DNA from: Thermodesulfobacteriota bacterium
GTDB lineage: Bacteria > Desulfobacterota > Anaeroferrophillalia > Anaeroferrophillales > Tharpellaceae
Length of the DNA: 64,000 nucleotides
Assembly: GCA_024763535.1 (NCBI GenBank)
Contig: JANTFH010000003.1
Location: 1 to 64,000 of the forward strand
Reading direction: 5' to 3'
Shown: piece after piece, positions 29,143 to 39,015 of the stretch
Position numbering within the stretch: the stretch's first letter is position 1
Layout: each line of letters opens with the position of its first letter
Program-made: the position numbers and the translations under genes
The notes under the pieces: generated by a model
What the model was told of the DNA's origin: nothing
What the model saw: the letters and a program-made list of their open reading frames with translations, nothing else
Database searches by the model: none

Positions 29143-31647
29143 TCATAACTTATCAGGCCATTCTTGACAACCGGAAATTAGGGATGACGGCAGTTTACGG
29201 TTTATTTTACCAGAAACATCAGCTTCCAGAAAAAGAAAACCGTCTCTCCTGACCGACCATACGCTGGTACCGGGTTCACAACTCGCCCCTCCCTCCGGCA
29301 CCAGTTTCCAGCCCCCCGACCTGATTGCCGGCGGAAACGAAAGGGGTGATGAGGAAGAGCTGCGCAGTTGAACCAACAAATTAACCTGATCCGGCAACAA
29401 GGCCGTATCGAGCTGACCGCCGCCCAGAATCAGAGCTGAAAAATTTCCATAATTGAGTAAAAAAGAGGGTGCCATTGCCAGCAGCGATGCCGTGTTCGAA
29501 TCAGCCATACGAAAATCGTTGGCGGGCGGACCCACCGCCTGAATCCTGACCCCGTTCAGGAAAAGGGAATCAGACATAGATGAAAGTTTGTACCACCTGA
29601 CCGCAAAATGGTCCTGACTGAGGCGGCAGAAGTTCTTAAACGGGGGATAACCGCTCCAGATACCGTGATAAAAGATCTGCCTGACCTTAAAGTGCTCAAC
29701 CAGAAAAATAAGACCGCCGACCAATCCCTTTTGCGGCTCAGTCAACACCAGGGTATCAATGCGGCTGATCTTACGGCGCCAGCAGTAGGGCGCAATCACG
29801 TTTTCAGCAAAAGAAAAAAATGAAGTCGAAGCCAGACTCTCGCGGCTGCCGCTGGAACCGCACCACGAACCACCGTTAAAGAGTATAGCCTCGCCGCCGG
29901 GAAGTTCGACCAGCAGGGCCTGGGGCCTGCTCCCGACAAAAGCCGCAACCGCAAGCTTTTTCTCCTCCCGTTGAGACTGCCACCAGATCTGATCCGCACC
30001 GAGAATGACTAGAAGAAACAGCAGCAGAACTGCACTCACCCTCTTTCTGCCGGTCGGGGTCAGCAGTCGGGCAGCGGTCAGGATTATCAGCGCAATAACA
30101 ATAAGTTCAAAAGTAGTCAAACCGGAACAGTACAAACGTCCCGCCGGCAGCCGGTGCCGCAGCCACATACCAACATTGATCAAACCATCGAGAAGCAGAC
30201 TCAGCGGTTTGAGCAAAAGTCTCATCAGCTGAGGAGATTTTACCAGCAGCAGGGCCGCCATACCCAGGGGAATAATCAACAGAGAAAAAAGCGGGATCAA
30301 CAGGATATTGGCAAAAAGTGAATAGAGCGAAACAAAATGAACCCGGTTTATCAGTAACGGAGCCGTGGTCAGGCTTATTGCCAGAGAGCTTGCCGCCAGA
30401 TAAAAGATATAACGTAAACTCACCTTAAACCAGGCGGGACGCGGCGCAACCAGCGGCAGGAGCCAGTCACGCCACCACTCTACTGAACGGGGCACAATCC
30501 ACAAAATAGTCGCGACTGCGGTAAATGAGAGTTGAAATGAGAGGGCGAAAAGTGCTTCCGGCCAGATGATAAGGATGACAATGGCCGCCAGAAACAGGGT
30601 TGAAAAGGGGTCACGAAGTCTGCCGCCAAGCAGGGTCAGCAGAAAAAAGAGAGCCATAATCCCCGCCCTTACAACCGGCAGATACAGACCTGACAAAAGG
30701 ATATAGAACGGCAGCAAAAGGATGGTTAGCCCGGCGGCCGGCGGAGTCGTCCCCCGAATCAGCCGCCGCCTGATAAAATCGGGAATAATAGCTTTGCAAA
30801 AGAAAAAGAGCAGTGCCACTACGACACTCAAATGCAGACCGGAGATGGCAAAAAGGTGAAAAATCCCGAAATCTAAAAAAAGCTGTTTGACCCTGAATTT
30901 AAGTTGGTCGCGGGTGCCGATCAGAACCGCCTGGAGGATTGCCGCACTGTTGGGATTTTCTGTATTCTCAGCCAGAGAACGGTAGATTGAGCGCCGGATT
31001 TTTTCTACCCCGGCCAAGAAACCGGTCGCCGGTGTAATAATTTTGATATCGGCAAACTTATCAACCTGAGCCCGGGCGATAAGGCCGGAGAGTACCTGAT
31101 CCCGCAAACGGCCGCGCAGAAACGGATGCCGGGCCGGGGTCAACAGCTTAAGCTTCGCCTTGACTGAGACAATATCGCCAATAAGCGGCAGTTGGCTGTC
31201 GTCATAAACCGTAGCCGGCAACTGTAAAAGGATCTCCCCGGATCCGGATAACTCTTCCGAAAGAGGCTGCAGACGCAGCTGCCAACCCTCGGGTAAGCCG
31301 TAAGGAAAAGCAGTAACCCGGCCCTTAATGATCCCGGCCTCACTCCAACCCGTACTCAGTTGGGTTTCAGCTTGCAGGAAAGCGGCCTGCCGGACCGTTA
31401 TGCGCCTCCCCCCGAACCAAACTGCAGCCAGAGAGAGCAGAGCAAACAGCAAAAAACGATAAACGTCAGGCTTGATTTTATAACAACGCAAAACAACGTG
31501 GTATAAGGATATCAGCAGAACCGCCGACAAAAAGGTTGCGATAAGCTGAAAACCGCAACAAACCGGAGCCAGAATCGACCAGATAATTAGCGCCAGAAAC
31601 AGAAGCGAGGGCCGATATATCAGCTCACGTCCGAAATCCGCCATCAA
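29143..31647 (-). CDS. comEC: ComEC/Rec2 DNA internalisation protein
   Basis: DUF4131-like N-terminus, competence domain FAISGLHLSVVVALLFF, C-terminal MBL-like region. Confidence 0.9.
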   Translation of the reverse strand: MMADFGRELIYRPSLLFLALIIWSILAPVCCGFQLIATFLSAVLLISLYHVVLRCYKIKPDVYRFLLFALLSLAAVWFGGRRITVRQAAFLQAETQLSTGWSEAGIIKGRVTAFPYGLPEGWQLRLQPLSEELSGSGEILLQLPATVYDDSQLPLIGDIVSVKAKLKLLTPARHPFLRGRLRDQVLSGLIARAQVDKFADIKIITPATGFLAGVEKIRRSIYRSLAENTENPNSAAILQAVLIGTRDQLKFRVKQLFLDFGIFHLFAISGLHLSVVVALLFFFCKAIIPDFIRRRLIRGTTPPAAGLTILLLPFYILLSGLYLPVVRAGIMALFFLLTLLGGRLRDPFSTLFLAAIVILIIWPEALFALSFQLSFTAVATILWIVPRSVEWWRDWLLPLVAPRPAWFKVSLRYIFYLAASSLAISLTTAPLLINRVHFVSLYSLFANILLIPLFSLLIIPLGMAALLLVKSPQLMRLLLKPLSLLLDGLINVGMWLRHRLPAGRLYCSGLTTFELIVIALIILTAARLLTPTGRKRVSAVLLLFLLVILGADQIWWQSQREEKKLAVAAFVGSRPQALLVELPGGEAILFNGGSWCGSSGSRESLASTSFFSFAENVIAPYCWRRKISRIDTLVLTEPQKGLVGGLIFLVEHFKVRQIFYHGIWSGYPPFKNFCRLSQDHFAVRWYKLSSMSDSLFLNGVRIQAVGPPANDFRMADSNTASLLAMAPSFLLNYGNFSALILGGGQLDTALLPDQVNLLVQLRSSSSSPLSFPPAIRSGGWKLVPEGGASCEPGTSVWSVRRDGFLFLEADVSGKINRKLPSSLISGCQEWPDKL

Positions 31648-31785
31648 CCGCGGCCTTTACTGCATCTATACACCGAAAAGCATTGCCTCAAGTTAATACT
31701 GTCCGGCAGGTGAATCGGGTCATTTTCTTCCGCTTATCTGCCGGACAGTACGATCTTTAAATAGTTTCTCCGCAAAAAATTTCGT

Positions 31786-32721
31786 CTACAAGAGCTCTTT
31801 CTCAAGTTCCTTGACCAGAGTCTTTGCCTTGGGGGTAAGAGATTTAGGTATATTTATCTTCAACTCGACAATCTGGTCACCGGCCGACATACCTTTAGAG
31901 GCGGCGACACCCTTACCTCTAAGGCGCATTTTCTGACCGTTCTGCGCTCCCTCTTTGACCTTCAGCATGGCTTTACCGGAGAATGTCGGCACCTCTATTT
32001 TGCCACCTAGAAGAGCAGTTGTCAGAGGCACCTCGACCTGACAAATAAGATCCCGTCCCTCAAGCTTGAAGATCCGGTCGGGCCGGACCTTAATGGTTAA
32101 CACCAGATCCCCGGCCGGGCCGTTGTTGATCCCGGGATGACCCTTTCCCTTTAGCCGCAGTCGAGCCCCATCAACCGTACCCGGCGGTATCTTGACATTG
32201 ACCTGCTGGTTATCAATCCGGAGTTTAAGCTCCGTTCCGCGCACCGCTTCGGCAAAATCTATCTCAACCTGATGCTCGGCATTGCCGCCCCGGCTCGGAC
32301 GGGGCGGCCGTCCCTGACAACCTCCGCCGCCGCCACCACCAAAAAGATTTGCAAAGATATCGGAAGGATCGCCCCCTTGCTGACCGCCAAAGGGATTACC
32401 GGAAGAGGAAAAAGTAGTCCTCCCGCCGCCGCCGAAAAGATCACTGAAATCAAAACCACCGCTGCGCGCCCCGGAGAAACCGGCTCCGCCGGCCCGCTGC
32501 TGAAAATCGGAGCCGAAGGTGTCATACTCCTTACGCTTCTTCTCATCACTTAATACTTCATAGGCTTCATTTATCTCTTTAAACTTCTGTTCCGCCGCCT
32601 TGTCATCGGGACGTACATCCGGATGATACTGCCGAGCCTGTCGGCGAAAAGCCTTTTTGATCTCGGCCGCCGAAGCCTTTTTGTCCACCCCTAAAATTTT
32701 ATAAAAATCTTTCCCAGCCAT
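31786..32721 (-). CDS. DnaJ/CbpA-type curved-DNA-binding co-chaperone
   Basis: J domain [35 protein letters not shown]-rich linker, DnaJ C-terminal domain, no Zn finger. Start trimmed to MAGKDFYK. Confidence 0.92.
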   Translation of the reverse strand: MAGKDFYKILGVDKKASAAEIKKAFRRQARQYHPDVRPDDKAAEQKFKEINEAYEVLSDEKKRKEYDTFGSDFQQRAGGAGFSGARSGGFDFSDLFGGGGRTTFSSSGNPFGGQQGGDPSDIFANLFGGGGGGGCQGRPPRPSRGGNAEHQVEIDFAEAVRGTELKLRIDNQQVNVKIPPGTVDGARLRLKGKGHPGINNGPAGDLVLTIKVRPDRIFKLEGRDLICQVEVPLTTALLGGKIEVPTFSGKAMLKVKEGAQNGQKMRLRGKGVAASKGMSAGDQIVELKINIPKSLTPKAKTLVKELEKELL

Positions 32722-33142
32722 ATATAAACACTCCAGAATGGTATTTTTGTAAAAAACCTGAAAATACTGCCACTTTTTGCATCTACCCAAGAAAAAGACA
32801 GATATAATCCGCGTAGTAATATAGCTATGAAGTCATTATTTGTAAAGAGATAGAATATAAAATCAACTCTCTTTATCCAACCTTTCTTACGAGTTTATAC
32901 TGAAACTTTCAATTGACAGAACAATCTCCGGCAGGATATAGGATTCAATTGAAACCTGGTAAACGATACTTGCCGCCATTTACCCAAAAGCCCTGACACT
33001 TAAAAAAAGACTGGACATCGGCAGATAAGTACTATACCAAAGAAATAGAGTATAGTTTTTTTGATAATCTTGTTCTGAACCGGGTTGGCGAAAGGAATGA
33101 TCGCATGTACGATTGTCAACTCAAACCCGCATGGAGGTGACA

Positions 33143-33475
33143 ATGGATAAAAAAGAACTGAAAAAATTGTTGACAGGGGTCGGGATTGCCGGATTACTTG
33201 CCGGCATCCCCCTGACCGGAGGAGTTGCCATCGGCGGCAGCGGTTGAGGCAATAGCGGCTGAGGCCACAAGCAGAGTGCCGTGAGCACTCAAAAAGACAG
33301 TTCAACTGTCAGTGAAGAGAAAGATGACTCCGCAACCTCCCAGGAACAGCAGCAGAATAACGAAGATACAGACAATACTGAAGATAAAGACCAAAGTAAC
33401 CAAACTAACCAGAACAACCAGGAACAAAATCAAAATTCCGGCTCCGGCCACAGCGGTTGAGGCGGCAGTAAATAA
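33143..33475 (+). CDS. Putative selenocysteine-containing RiPP precursor peptide (110 aa; UGA=Sec at 35, 40, 106); SbtA-like
   Basis: GGAGGTGA RBS at 33133-33140, ATG 33143. In frame: MDKKELKKLLTGVGIAGLLAGIPLTGGVAIGGSGUGNSGUGHKQSAVSTQKDSSTVSEEKDDSATSQEQQQNNEDTDNTEDKDQSNQTNQNNQEQNQNSGSGHSGUGGSK then TAA. TGA at 33245, 33260 and 33458. Hairpins downstream; adjacent radical SAM gene. Confidence 0.85.
33274..33290 (+). promoter_or_regulatory. Putative bacterial SECIS hairpin for UGA 33260 (and possibly 33245)
   Basis: GAGTGC-CGTGA-GCACTC: 6-bp stem, 5-nt loop containing GU. Loop begins 17 nt after UGA 33260-33262 and 32 nt after UGA 33245-33247. Confidence 0.7.
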
Positions 33476-33492
33476 CAGTGTGGTTCACACTG
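33476..33492 (+). promoter_or_regulatory. Putative bacterial SECIS hairpin for UGA 33458, immediately after the TAA stop
   Basis: CAGTGTG-GTT-CACACTG: 7-bp stem, GUU loop, loop begins 22 nt after the UGA. Confidence 0.7.
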
Positions 33493-33511
33493 AAAAGTAA
33501 TGCAAACTTTA

Positions 33512-33552
33512 AGAAAGGGGCAGAGGTTATCTTCTGTCCCTTTCTGTTTTTT
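33512..33552 (+). terminator. Rho-independent terminator/attenuator between precursor and maturase
   Basis: AGAAAGGGGCAGA-ggttatct-TCTGTCCCTTTCT (13 bp, one G-U) followed by GTTTTTT. Confidence 0.85.
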
Positions 33553-33602
33553 GAACTGTTCTCCAGGGTTTAAGCACACGTTGGTCATAAGAGGAGAAGA
33601 TT

Positions 33603-35195
33603 TTGCCCGAATTTAAAGAAATTTTTCCAGTTTTCTATTCTCAGTTACCGCGATCATTACAAGCTGATTTTACCGCCTGTCTCGAGATGACCCACTCTCC
33701 TGATGCCGGCTTGCGAAAAATTACTGAAAAAGTGGAAAAATTAAATCTGTCTCCGGCTTTCAGTGATCTCGCACGATTGGAATATGTACTTTTTCAAATG
33801 CGCCATGATACCGGTGCGCCAACCGCAGAACTTAGCGAAATTACAGTCAACCCGCACCTGCATCTGACCAGATCGACCTGGAGCGGGTTGCTGAATGTCA
33901 TTAGAAGAGAAAGCTCAGTCGAAGAACTTAAAGCCGCCGACAAGGATGAGTTTATCCTGATTTATCGCCATCCGCAGGAGCGTAAACTGATTATCAGGAA
34001 AGCCACTAAAAGTGATCTTCTGGCACTGAAAATAGTTACTGATGGAGAAGAATCAGAGACACTTGTGAAAGACGGCCAAATAACCCCCGCACTGTCTGAA
34101 CAGGTCTTAAATGACGGTGTTGACAATGGCATCCTACTGCAACCTCAGTCGAAAATAAGACGCTCACCGGCCCATATTTTTTCTCGCGGCGAAGATAGTG
34201 ACAAAAAATTTATAAACTCCGATTTTTTTACTCTGCAATGGCACGTCACCCAAAAATGTGACCTGCACTGCCGTCACTGTTATGACCGCAGTGAGCGAAA
34301 TCCCCTGCAATTGAGTGAAGGTTTGCGCATCCTGGATGATCTCAAGAACTTTTGCCGGGCTCATTTTGTGAAAGGACAGGTCACCTTCTCCGGTGGGAAC
34401 CCACTGCTTTACCCAGATTTTATGGCACTTTACCGGGCCGCAGTCGAGCGGGGTCTACAGGTCGCCATTCTCGGCAATCCTGCTGAAAGTAAGATACTGG
34501 ACGAGTTGAATGCGATTAGACCTCCGGTTTTTTTTCAGATCAGCCTGGAAGGTTTGAGCACGCATAACGATTACATACGGGGTTCCGGGCATTTCCAGAG
34601 ATCCTTGAAGTTTCTCGATCTATTGCGGGAAAAAGATATTTTTTCGATGGTAATGCTGACACTGACCCGGGCCAACCTGGATCAGGTTCTGCCTCTGACC
34701 GAAGTTTTACGGGGACACGTCGATCTTTTTACTTTCAACCGCCTGGCGATGGTGGGTGAAGGAACGAACCTCTATTCAGTTGAACCGGAAAAGTACCGTG
34801 ATTTTCTCGAACGCTATCTGGCCGCAGCTGAAAACAGTTCATTCATTGCTCTGAAAGATAATTTTTTCAACCTTATAAAGCAGGAACGTAAGCAGCCATG
34901 GTTCGGTGGATGTGCCGGTTACGGTTGTGGTGCCGCCTTTAATTTTATGGCTCTCCTAGCGGATGGCGAGGTCCATGCCTGCCGTAAACTGCCTTCACTG
35001 CTCGGTAATATCTTCTCCACCAATTTTGCTGAGATTTATAATTCCGAGTTGGCCGAACGTTATCGTCAGGGAAGCAAGGCCTGTCAAGAGTGTAAGATCA
35101 GACCGGTTTGCGGGGGCTGTCCGGCAGTAACCTACGGCTTTGGGCTGGACATTTTCGAGGATAGAGACCCTTACTGTTTTCTTGAGTCTCCCTGA
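33603..35195 (+). CDS. Radical SAM/SPASM peptide maturase (SbtM-like)
   Basis: CDLHCRHCYD radical SAM motif (CxxxCxxC), TFSGGNPLLY, C-terminal SPASM-like cysteines (CAGYGCG, CRKLP, CQECKIRPVCGGCP, CFLESP). TTG start with upstream GAGGAG. Confidence 0.9.
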   Translation: MPEFKEIFPVFYSQLPRSLQADFTACLEMTHSPDAGLRKITEKVEKLNLSPAFSDLARLEYVLFQMRHDTGAPTAELSEITVNPHLHLTRSTWSGLLNVIRRESSVEELKAADKDEFILIYRHPQERKLIIRKATKSDLLALKIVTDGEESETLVKDGQITPALSEQVLNDGVDNGILLQPQSKIRRSPAHIFSRGEDSDKKFINSDFFTLQWHVTQKCDLHCRHCYDRSERNPLQLSEGLRILDDLKNFCRAHFVKGQVTFSGGNPLLYPDFMALYRAAVERGLQVAILGNPAESKILDELNAIRPPVFFQISLEGLSTHNDYIRGSGHFQRSLKFLDLLREKDIFSMVMLTLTRANLDQVLPLTEVLRGHVDLFTFNRLAMVGEGTNLYSVEPEKYRDFLERYLAAAENSSFIALKDNFFNLIKQERKQPWFGGCAGYGCGAAFNFMALLADGEVHACRKLPSLLGNIFSTNFAEIYNSELAERYRQGSKACQECKIRPVCGGCPAVTYGFGLDIFEDRDPYCFLESP

Positions 35196-35238
35196 CTCTG
35201 ACCCTTGCGCATAACGTAACCATCAGGATAAGACAACG

Positions 35239-35280
35239 AAAAAGAGCGGCAGCCGTAACCGGCTGCCGCTCTTTAAGTTT
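35239..35280. terminator. Hairpin terminator between the maturase and pnp (convergent)
   Basis: AAAGAGCGGCAGCC-gtaacc-GGCTGCCGCTCTTT, 14-bp perfect stem. Confidence 0.8.
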
Positions 35281-35317
35281 CATAACAAAATGCAGGATAA
35301 AATATCCGCATCAATGC

Positions 35318-37402
35318 TTATTTCTTTTCGTCGCGCAGGATCTCTTTGCGGGAGAGACGGATTTTGCCCTGACGATCGACCTCGATTACCTTGACCATAA
35401 CCTCATCTCCCTCTTTCAGATAGTCACGAACGTCCCGCACCCGCTCCTCAGCAATCTGGGAAACATGGAGCAGACCATCGGTTCCGGGAAAGATCTGGAC
35501 AAAAGCGCCGAAATCCATAATCCGCTGGACTGTACCGAGATAGACCTTACCGACCTCGGCTTCCTGGGTCAGATCCCGAATCAGAGCGATAGCAATTTCG
35601 GAAGCCTGACCATCGACTGAGGCGATTTTAATTTCACCGCTGTCATCAATATCGATCTTGGCGCCCGATTTTTCCGTAATCGCCCGGATATTCTTACCAC
35701 CAGGCCCGATTACGTCGCGGATCTTGTCAGGATCAATCCGAATCGTCATAATCCGCGGTGCATAATCGGAAAGTTCCGGCCGCGGCGCCGTCAGAGACTC
35801 TTCCATCTTGCCCAGAATATGGAGACGGCCGGCTTTGGCCTGAGCCAGAGCTTTGGCCATAATCTCACGGCTGATGCCGGTGATCTTGATATCCATCTGA
35901 ATCGCGGTAATCCCGTCTTTGGTACCGGTTACCTTAAAGTCCATATCGCCGACGTGATCTTCATCACCCAAGATATCGCTCAAAACAATAAACTGATCAC
36001 CTTCCTGAACCAGACCCATGGCAATCCCGGCAACCGGCGCCTTGATCGGCACCCCGGCATCCATCAGGGCCAGCGTACCGCCGCAGACAGAAGCCATCGA
36101 CGAGGAACCGTTGGATTCGGTGATATCAGAAACAATCCGAATGGTATAGGGAAACTGCTCCGCGCTCGGCAGAACTGCTTTCAGGGCCCGACGGGCCAGA
36201 GTCCCGTGCCCGATCTCCCGGCGGCCGGGGCCGCGTAAGAAACGGGCTTCACCAACGCTGTAGGGCGGGAAATTATAGTGTAGCATAAAGCTGTTAAAGG
36301 TGTTGCCGCGCAGCGAATCGATCCGCTGTTCATCAACCGAGGTCCCCAGGGTAGCGGTGACAATCGCCTGAGTTTCACCCCGGGTAAAAAGCGCAGAGCC
36401 GTGAGCCCGCGGCAAAAGCGAAACTTCAGTTGCGATATCACGGATTTCATCAACCTTACGGCCGCCTATGCGGACACCTTCCGTACTTATCTGGCGGCGG
36501 ATGGCACTGCCTAATAGATCCTCAAAAACCTCACCGAGATCATCGTCCGGAATCTCCATATCGGCCAAACGTGCGCGGATTTCATCTTTTAAGGTACTGA
36601 AATAATCCTGACGCTCGAGTTTGTCGGCAACCTTGATCCCCTCTTCAAAACGATCGGCAAACCGCTCATTTACCAGTGCCACCAGATTTTCATTCAAAAC
36701 CGGCGTGACCACCTCACGTTTCTCGATACCTACCTGGCTGACCATCTCCAACTGAGCATCAATAAACGGCTGGGCCGCTTTAAGACCAAGTTCCAAAGCT
36801 TCAAGCATAACCTGCTCATCAATTTCCTGGGCTCCGCCCTCAACCATAACTACGGCATCACGACTGCAGGCCATGGTTACATCAAGGTCACTCTCATCGA
36901 TCTGAGCGAAAGTCGGGTTGGCAATCAACTCACCTTCGAAACGCACCACCCGAACTCCGGCAACCGGACCCCCGAAAGGAATATCGGAAATCATCAGGGC
37001 GGCGGAAGCTCCGCTCAGGGCTAAAATGGCCGGATCGTTAACATTGTCGGTCGACATAACCGTCGCGATAATCTGGGTCTCACAGGTGAAACCTTTTGGA
37101 AACATCGGACGTAACGGCCGGTCAATAAGTCGGGAGGTTAAGGTCTCACGATCACTTAAACGTCCTTCACGCTTGAAAAAGCCTCCGGGAATTTTCCCGG
37201 CGGCATAAGTTTTTTCCTGATAATCGACCGTCAGAGGAAAGAAATCGATCCCCTCCCGGCCTTTACGGGCGGCAACGGCGGTTACTAAAACCATGGTGTC
37301 GCCTTTGCGAACCATCACCGCGCCATTTGCCTGCTTGGCAATTTTACCACTTTCAAAACTTACTTCACATCCCGCTACTTCTACTTTACAATACTTTTTC
37401 AT
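35318..37402 (-). CDS. pnp: Polyribonucleotide nucleotidyltransferase (PNPase)
   Basis: RNase PH repeats, KH domain [22 protein letters not shown]1 domain. Start trimmed to MKKYCKVEV. Confidence 0.97.
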   Translation of the reverse strand: MKKYCKVEVAGCEVSFESGKIAKQANGAVMVRKGDTMVLVTAVAARKGREGIDFFPLTVDYQEKTYAAGKIPGGFFKREGRLSDRETLTSRLIDRPLRPMFPKGFTCETQIIATVMSTDNVNDPAILALSGASAALMISDIPFGGPVAGVRVVRFEGELIANPTFAQIDESDLDVTMACSRDAVVMVEGGAQEIDEQVMLEALELGLKAAQPFIDAQLEMVSQVGIEKREVVTPVLNENLVALVNERFADRFEEGIKVADKLERQDYFSTLKDEIRARLADMEIPDDDLGEVFEDLLGSAIRRQISTEGVRIGGRKVDEIRDIATEVSLLPRAHGSALFTRGETQAIVTATLGTSVDEQRIDSLRGNTFNSFMLHYNFPPYSVGEARFLRGPGRREIGHGTLARRALKAVLPSAEQFPYTIRIVSDITESNGSSSMASVCGGTLALMDAGVPIKAPVAGIAMGLVQEGDQFIVLSDILGDEDHVGDMDFKVTGTKDGITAIQMDIKITGISREIMAKALAQAKAGRLHILGKMEESLTAPRPELSDYAPRIMTIRIDPDKIRDVIGPGGKNIRAITEKSGAKIDIDDSGEIKIASVDGQASEIAIALIRDLTQEAEVGKVYLGTVQRIMDFGAFVQIFPGTDGLLHVSQIAEERVRDVRDYLKEGDEVMVKVIEVDRQGKIRLSRKEILRDEKK

Positions 37403-37547
37403 CTCTTCTCCACTTCTCATTTTCCGCGTCAAACTGCAAACAGCAACCGGCAAGGTCTCACAATTGAACCCTGCCGCCGCCATACCATAGTGTATGGATT
37501 TTCATTACAACTCTACTAAACGGATCTAAAAATAACACAGGAACAAA

Positions 37548-37590
37548 AAAAGAAAACTGCCTTCAGCCTGTGTTCTGAAAGCAGTTTTCG
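37548..37590 (-). terminator. Hairpin between rpsO and pnp
   Basis: gaaaactgccttcag...ctgaaagcagttttc inverted repeat. Confidence 0.65.
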
Positions 37591-37655
37591 AATCACTCAA
37601 CAAACAATTTTCGTTTCAACCGACATCGAAACAACAGAGCTCAACTACGCCAATC

Positions 37656-37925
37656 CTAACGACGTAAGCCCAGACTGCTGATCACATCTTTGTAACGTTT
37701 GAACTCTTTCTTTTTCAGATAGTCAAGCAGACGACGTCTCTGCCCGACCAGTTTCAACAGACCACGACGTGAATGGAAATCGTGTTTATGCTCTTTGAAA
37801 TGATCGGTCAGATAGGTAATTCTCTCACTTAAAAGAGCAATCTGAACCTCCGGTGAGCCGGTATCACTATCGTGAAGTCTGTACTTTTCTATAATATCAT
37901 TTTTTTGACCACTTGCGAACGCCAT
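37656..37925 (-). CDS. rpsO: 30S ribosomal protein S15
   Basis: [22 protein letters not shown]...[22 protein letters not shown]. Confidence 0.98.
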   Translation of the reverse strand: MAFASGQKNDIIEKYRLHDSDTGSPEVQIALLSERITYLTDHFKEHKHDFHSRRGLLKLVGQRRRLLDYLKKKEFKRYKDVISSLGLRR

Positions 37926-38073
37926 TGGAACTTTTCTCCTTTTCCAGTTTTTTCAATCTTGTAGATTTATATAAATATTAATAATTTTCAAGTTTTCCCG
38001 ACAGCCGATCTCATAATCGGAAATCAAGGACGACCATATTACCATAAAACTAAGCCCGTGTAAAGCAATTGTT

Positions 38074-39015
38074 TCAACCGGATAAAGCCGTCTGCATCAC
38101 CCGGCTCATCCGCAAACTGTAATCGCCGGCACGGCCTGACAGCCTTGCCAGAGCCAGAAGTTTTTCGGACTCATCCACCAGCATAATTTCCGTCTCAGGC
38201 ATAATTACGGCCAGGGTCTCAGACCAGGAATCGGGCCACTCGGCCCGGCCCAGAGCCATGCCGTGCGCTACCCGCTTTTTCAAGCCGGCATCGGCAAGCC
38301 GCAGCTTTGGCAGATGACCAAGAACTTTCAGAGGTGATATTAACGGCGGATTTTCACCCGCATCTATCAGCTTCGTCAAAGTCTCAAGGGTTATAGCCCG
38401 ATCCAGATCGAAGCCGCCGCTCGCCTCACGCCGCAGCGACCAGATGCGGCCGCCGCAGCCCAAATCACGGCCGATATCGGCGGCCAGGGAACGGACATAG
38501 GTCCCTTTGGAACAGACCACCCGGAAACCCAGCAGCGGGGCCTCGTAGGATAAAAGTTTAAGACTGTCAATCCGAATCTGGCGTTCCGGCGGTTTCACAT
38601 CTATCCCGGCCCGGGCATAGGCATAGAGCGGCCGGCCTTTACTCTTAATCGCCGAATAGACCGGTGCCGTCTGGGTAATCTCTCCCTGATAACGGGCCAA
38701 AACCGCAGTTATGGCCGCGATATTAAAATCGAGCGGCCCGGCATGGCGGGCAATCACCTCACCATCACGATCGAGGGTATCACTTTCAACTCCGAGTTCA
38801 ATCTCTCCGCTATAGATTTTAATATCTTCATCCAGGTATTGAATCAGCCGGGTCGCCTGATTCAGAGCAATCGGCAGGACCCCGGTCGCCAGGGGATCAA
38901 GAGTCCCGGTATGACCAACCTTACGACAGCCCAGCAGATGCTTGATCTTGCCGACAACCCGTTGCGAAGTCAAGCCTTCGGGCTTATCAATAATCAAAAA
39001 ACCGGCTTCAGGCAT
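38074..39015 (-). CDS. truB: tRNA pseudouridine(55) synthase TruB
   Basis: GFLIIDKPEGLTSQRVVGKIK...KVGHTGTLDPLATGVLPI. Start trimmed to MPEAGF. Confidence 0.96.
   Translation of the reverse strand: MPEAGFLIIDKPEGLTSQRVVGKIKHLLGCRKVGHTGTLDPLATGVLPIALNQATRLIQYLDEDIKIYSGEIELGVESDTLDRDGEVIARHAGPLDFNIAAITAVLARYQGEITQTAPVYSAIKSKGRPLYAYARAGIDVKPPERQIRIDSLKLLSYEAPLLGFRVVCSKGTYVRSLAADIGRDLGCGGRIWSLRREASGGFDLDRAITLETLTKLIDAGENPPLISPLKVLGHLPKLRLADAGLKKRVAHGMALGRAEWPDSWSETLAVIMPETEIMLVDESEKLLALARLSGRAGDYSLRMSRVMQTALSG

Noticed and set aside
33000-33305. Minus-strand ORF MNCLFECSRHSACGL...
   Set aside because: Antisense to the precursor start; no plausible domain or RBS support.
33143-33475. Explanation as a decayed pseudogene with ordinary stop codons
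   Set aside because: Only TGA stops occur, all in the same SGxG context, frame is otherwise intact, hairpins are correctly spaced, and an intact maturase is adjacent.
33312-33500. ORF MKRKMTPQPPRNSSRITK... (+, 62 aa)
   Set aside because: Wrong frame within the UGA-recoded precursor; no RBS, composition is an out-of-frame artefact of the polar linker.
34164-34364. Minus-strand ORF inside the maturase
   Set aside because: Antisense overlap without supporting signals.
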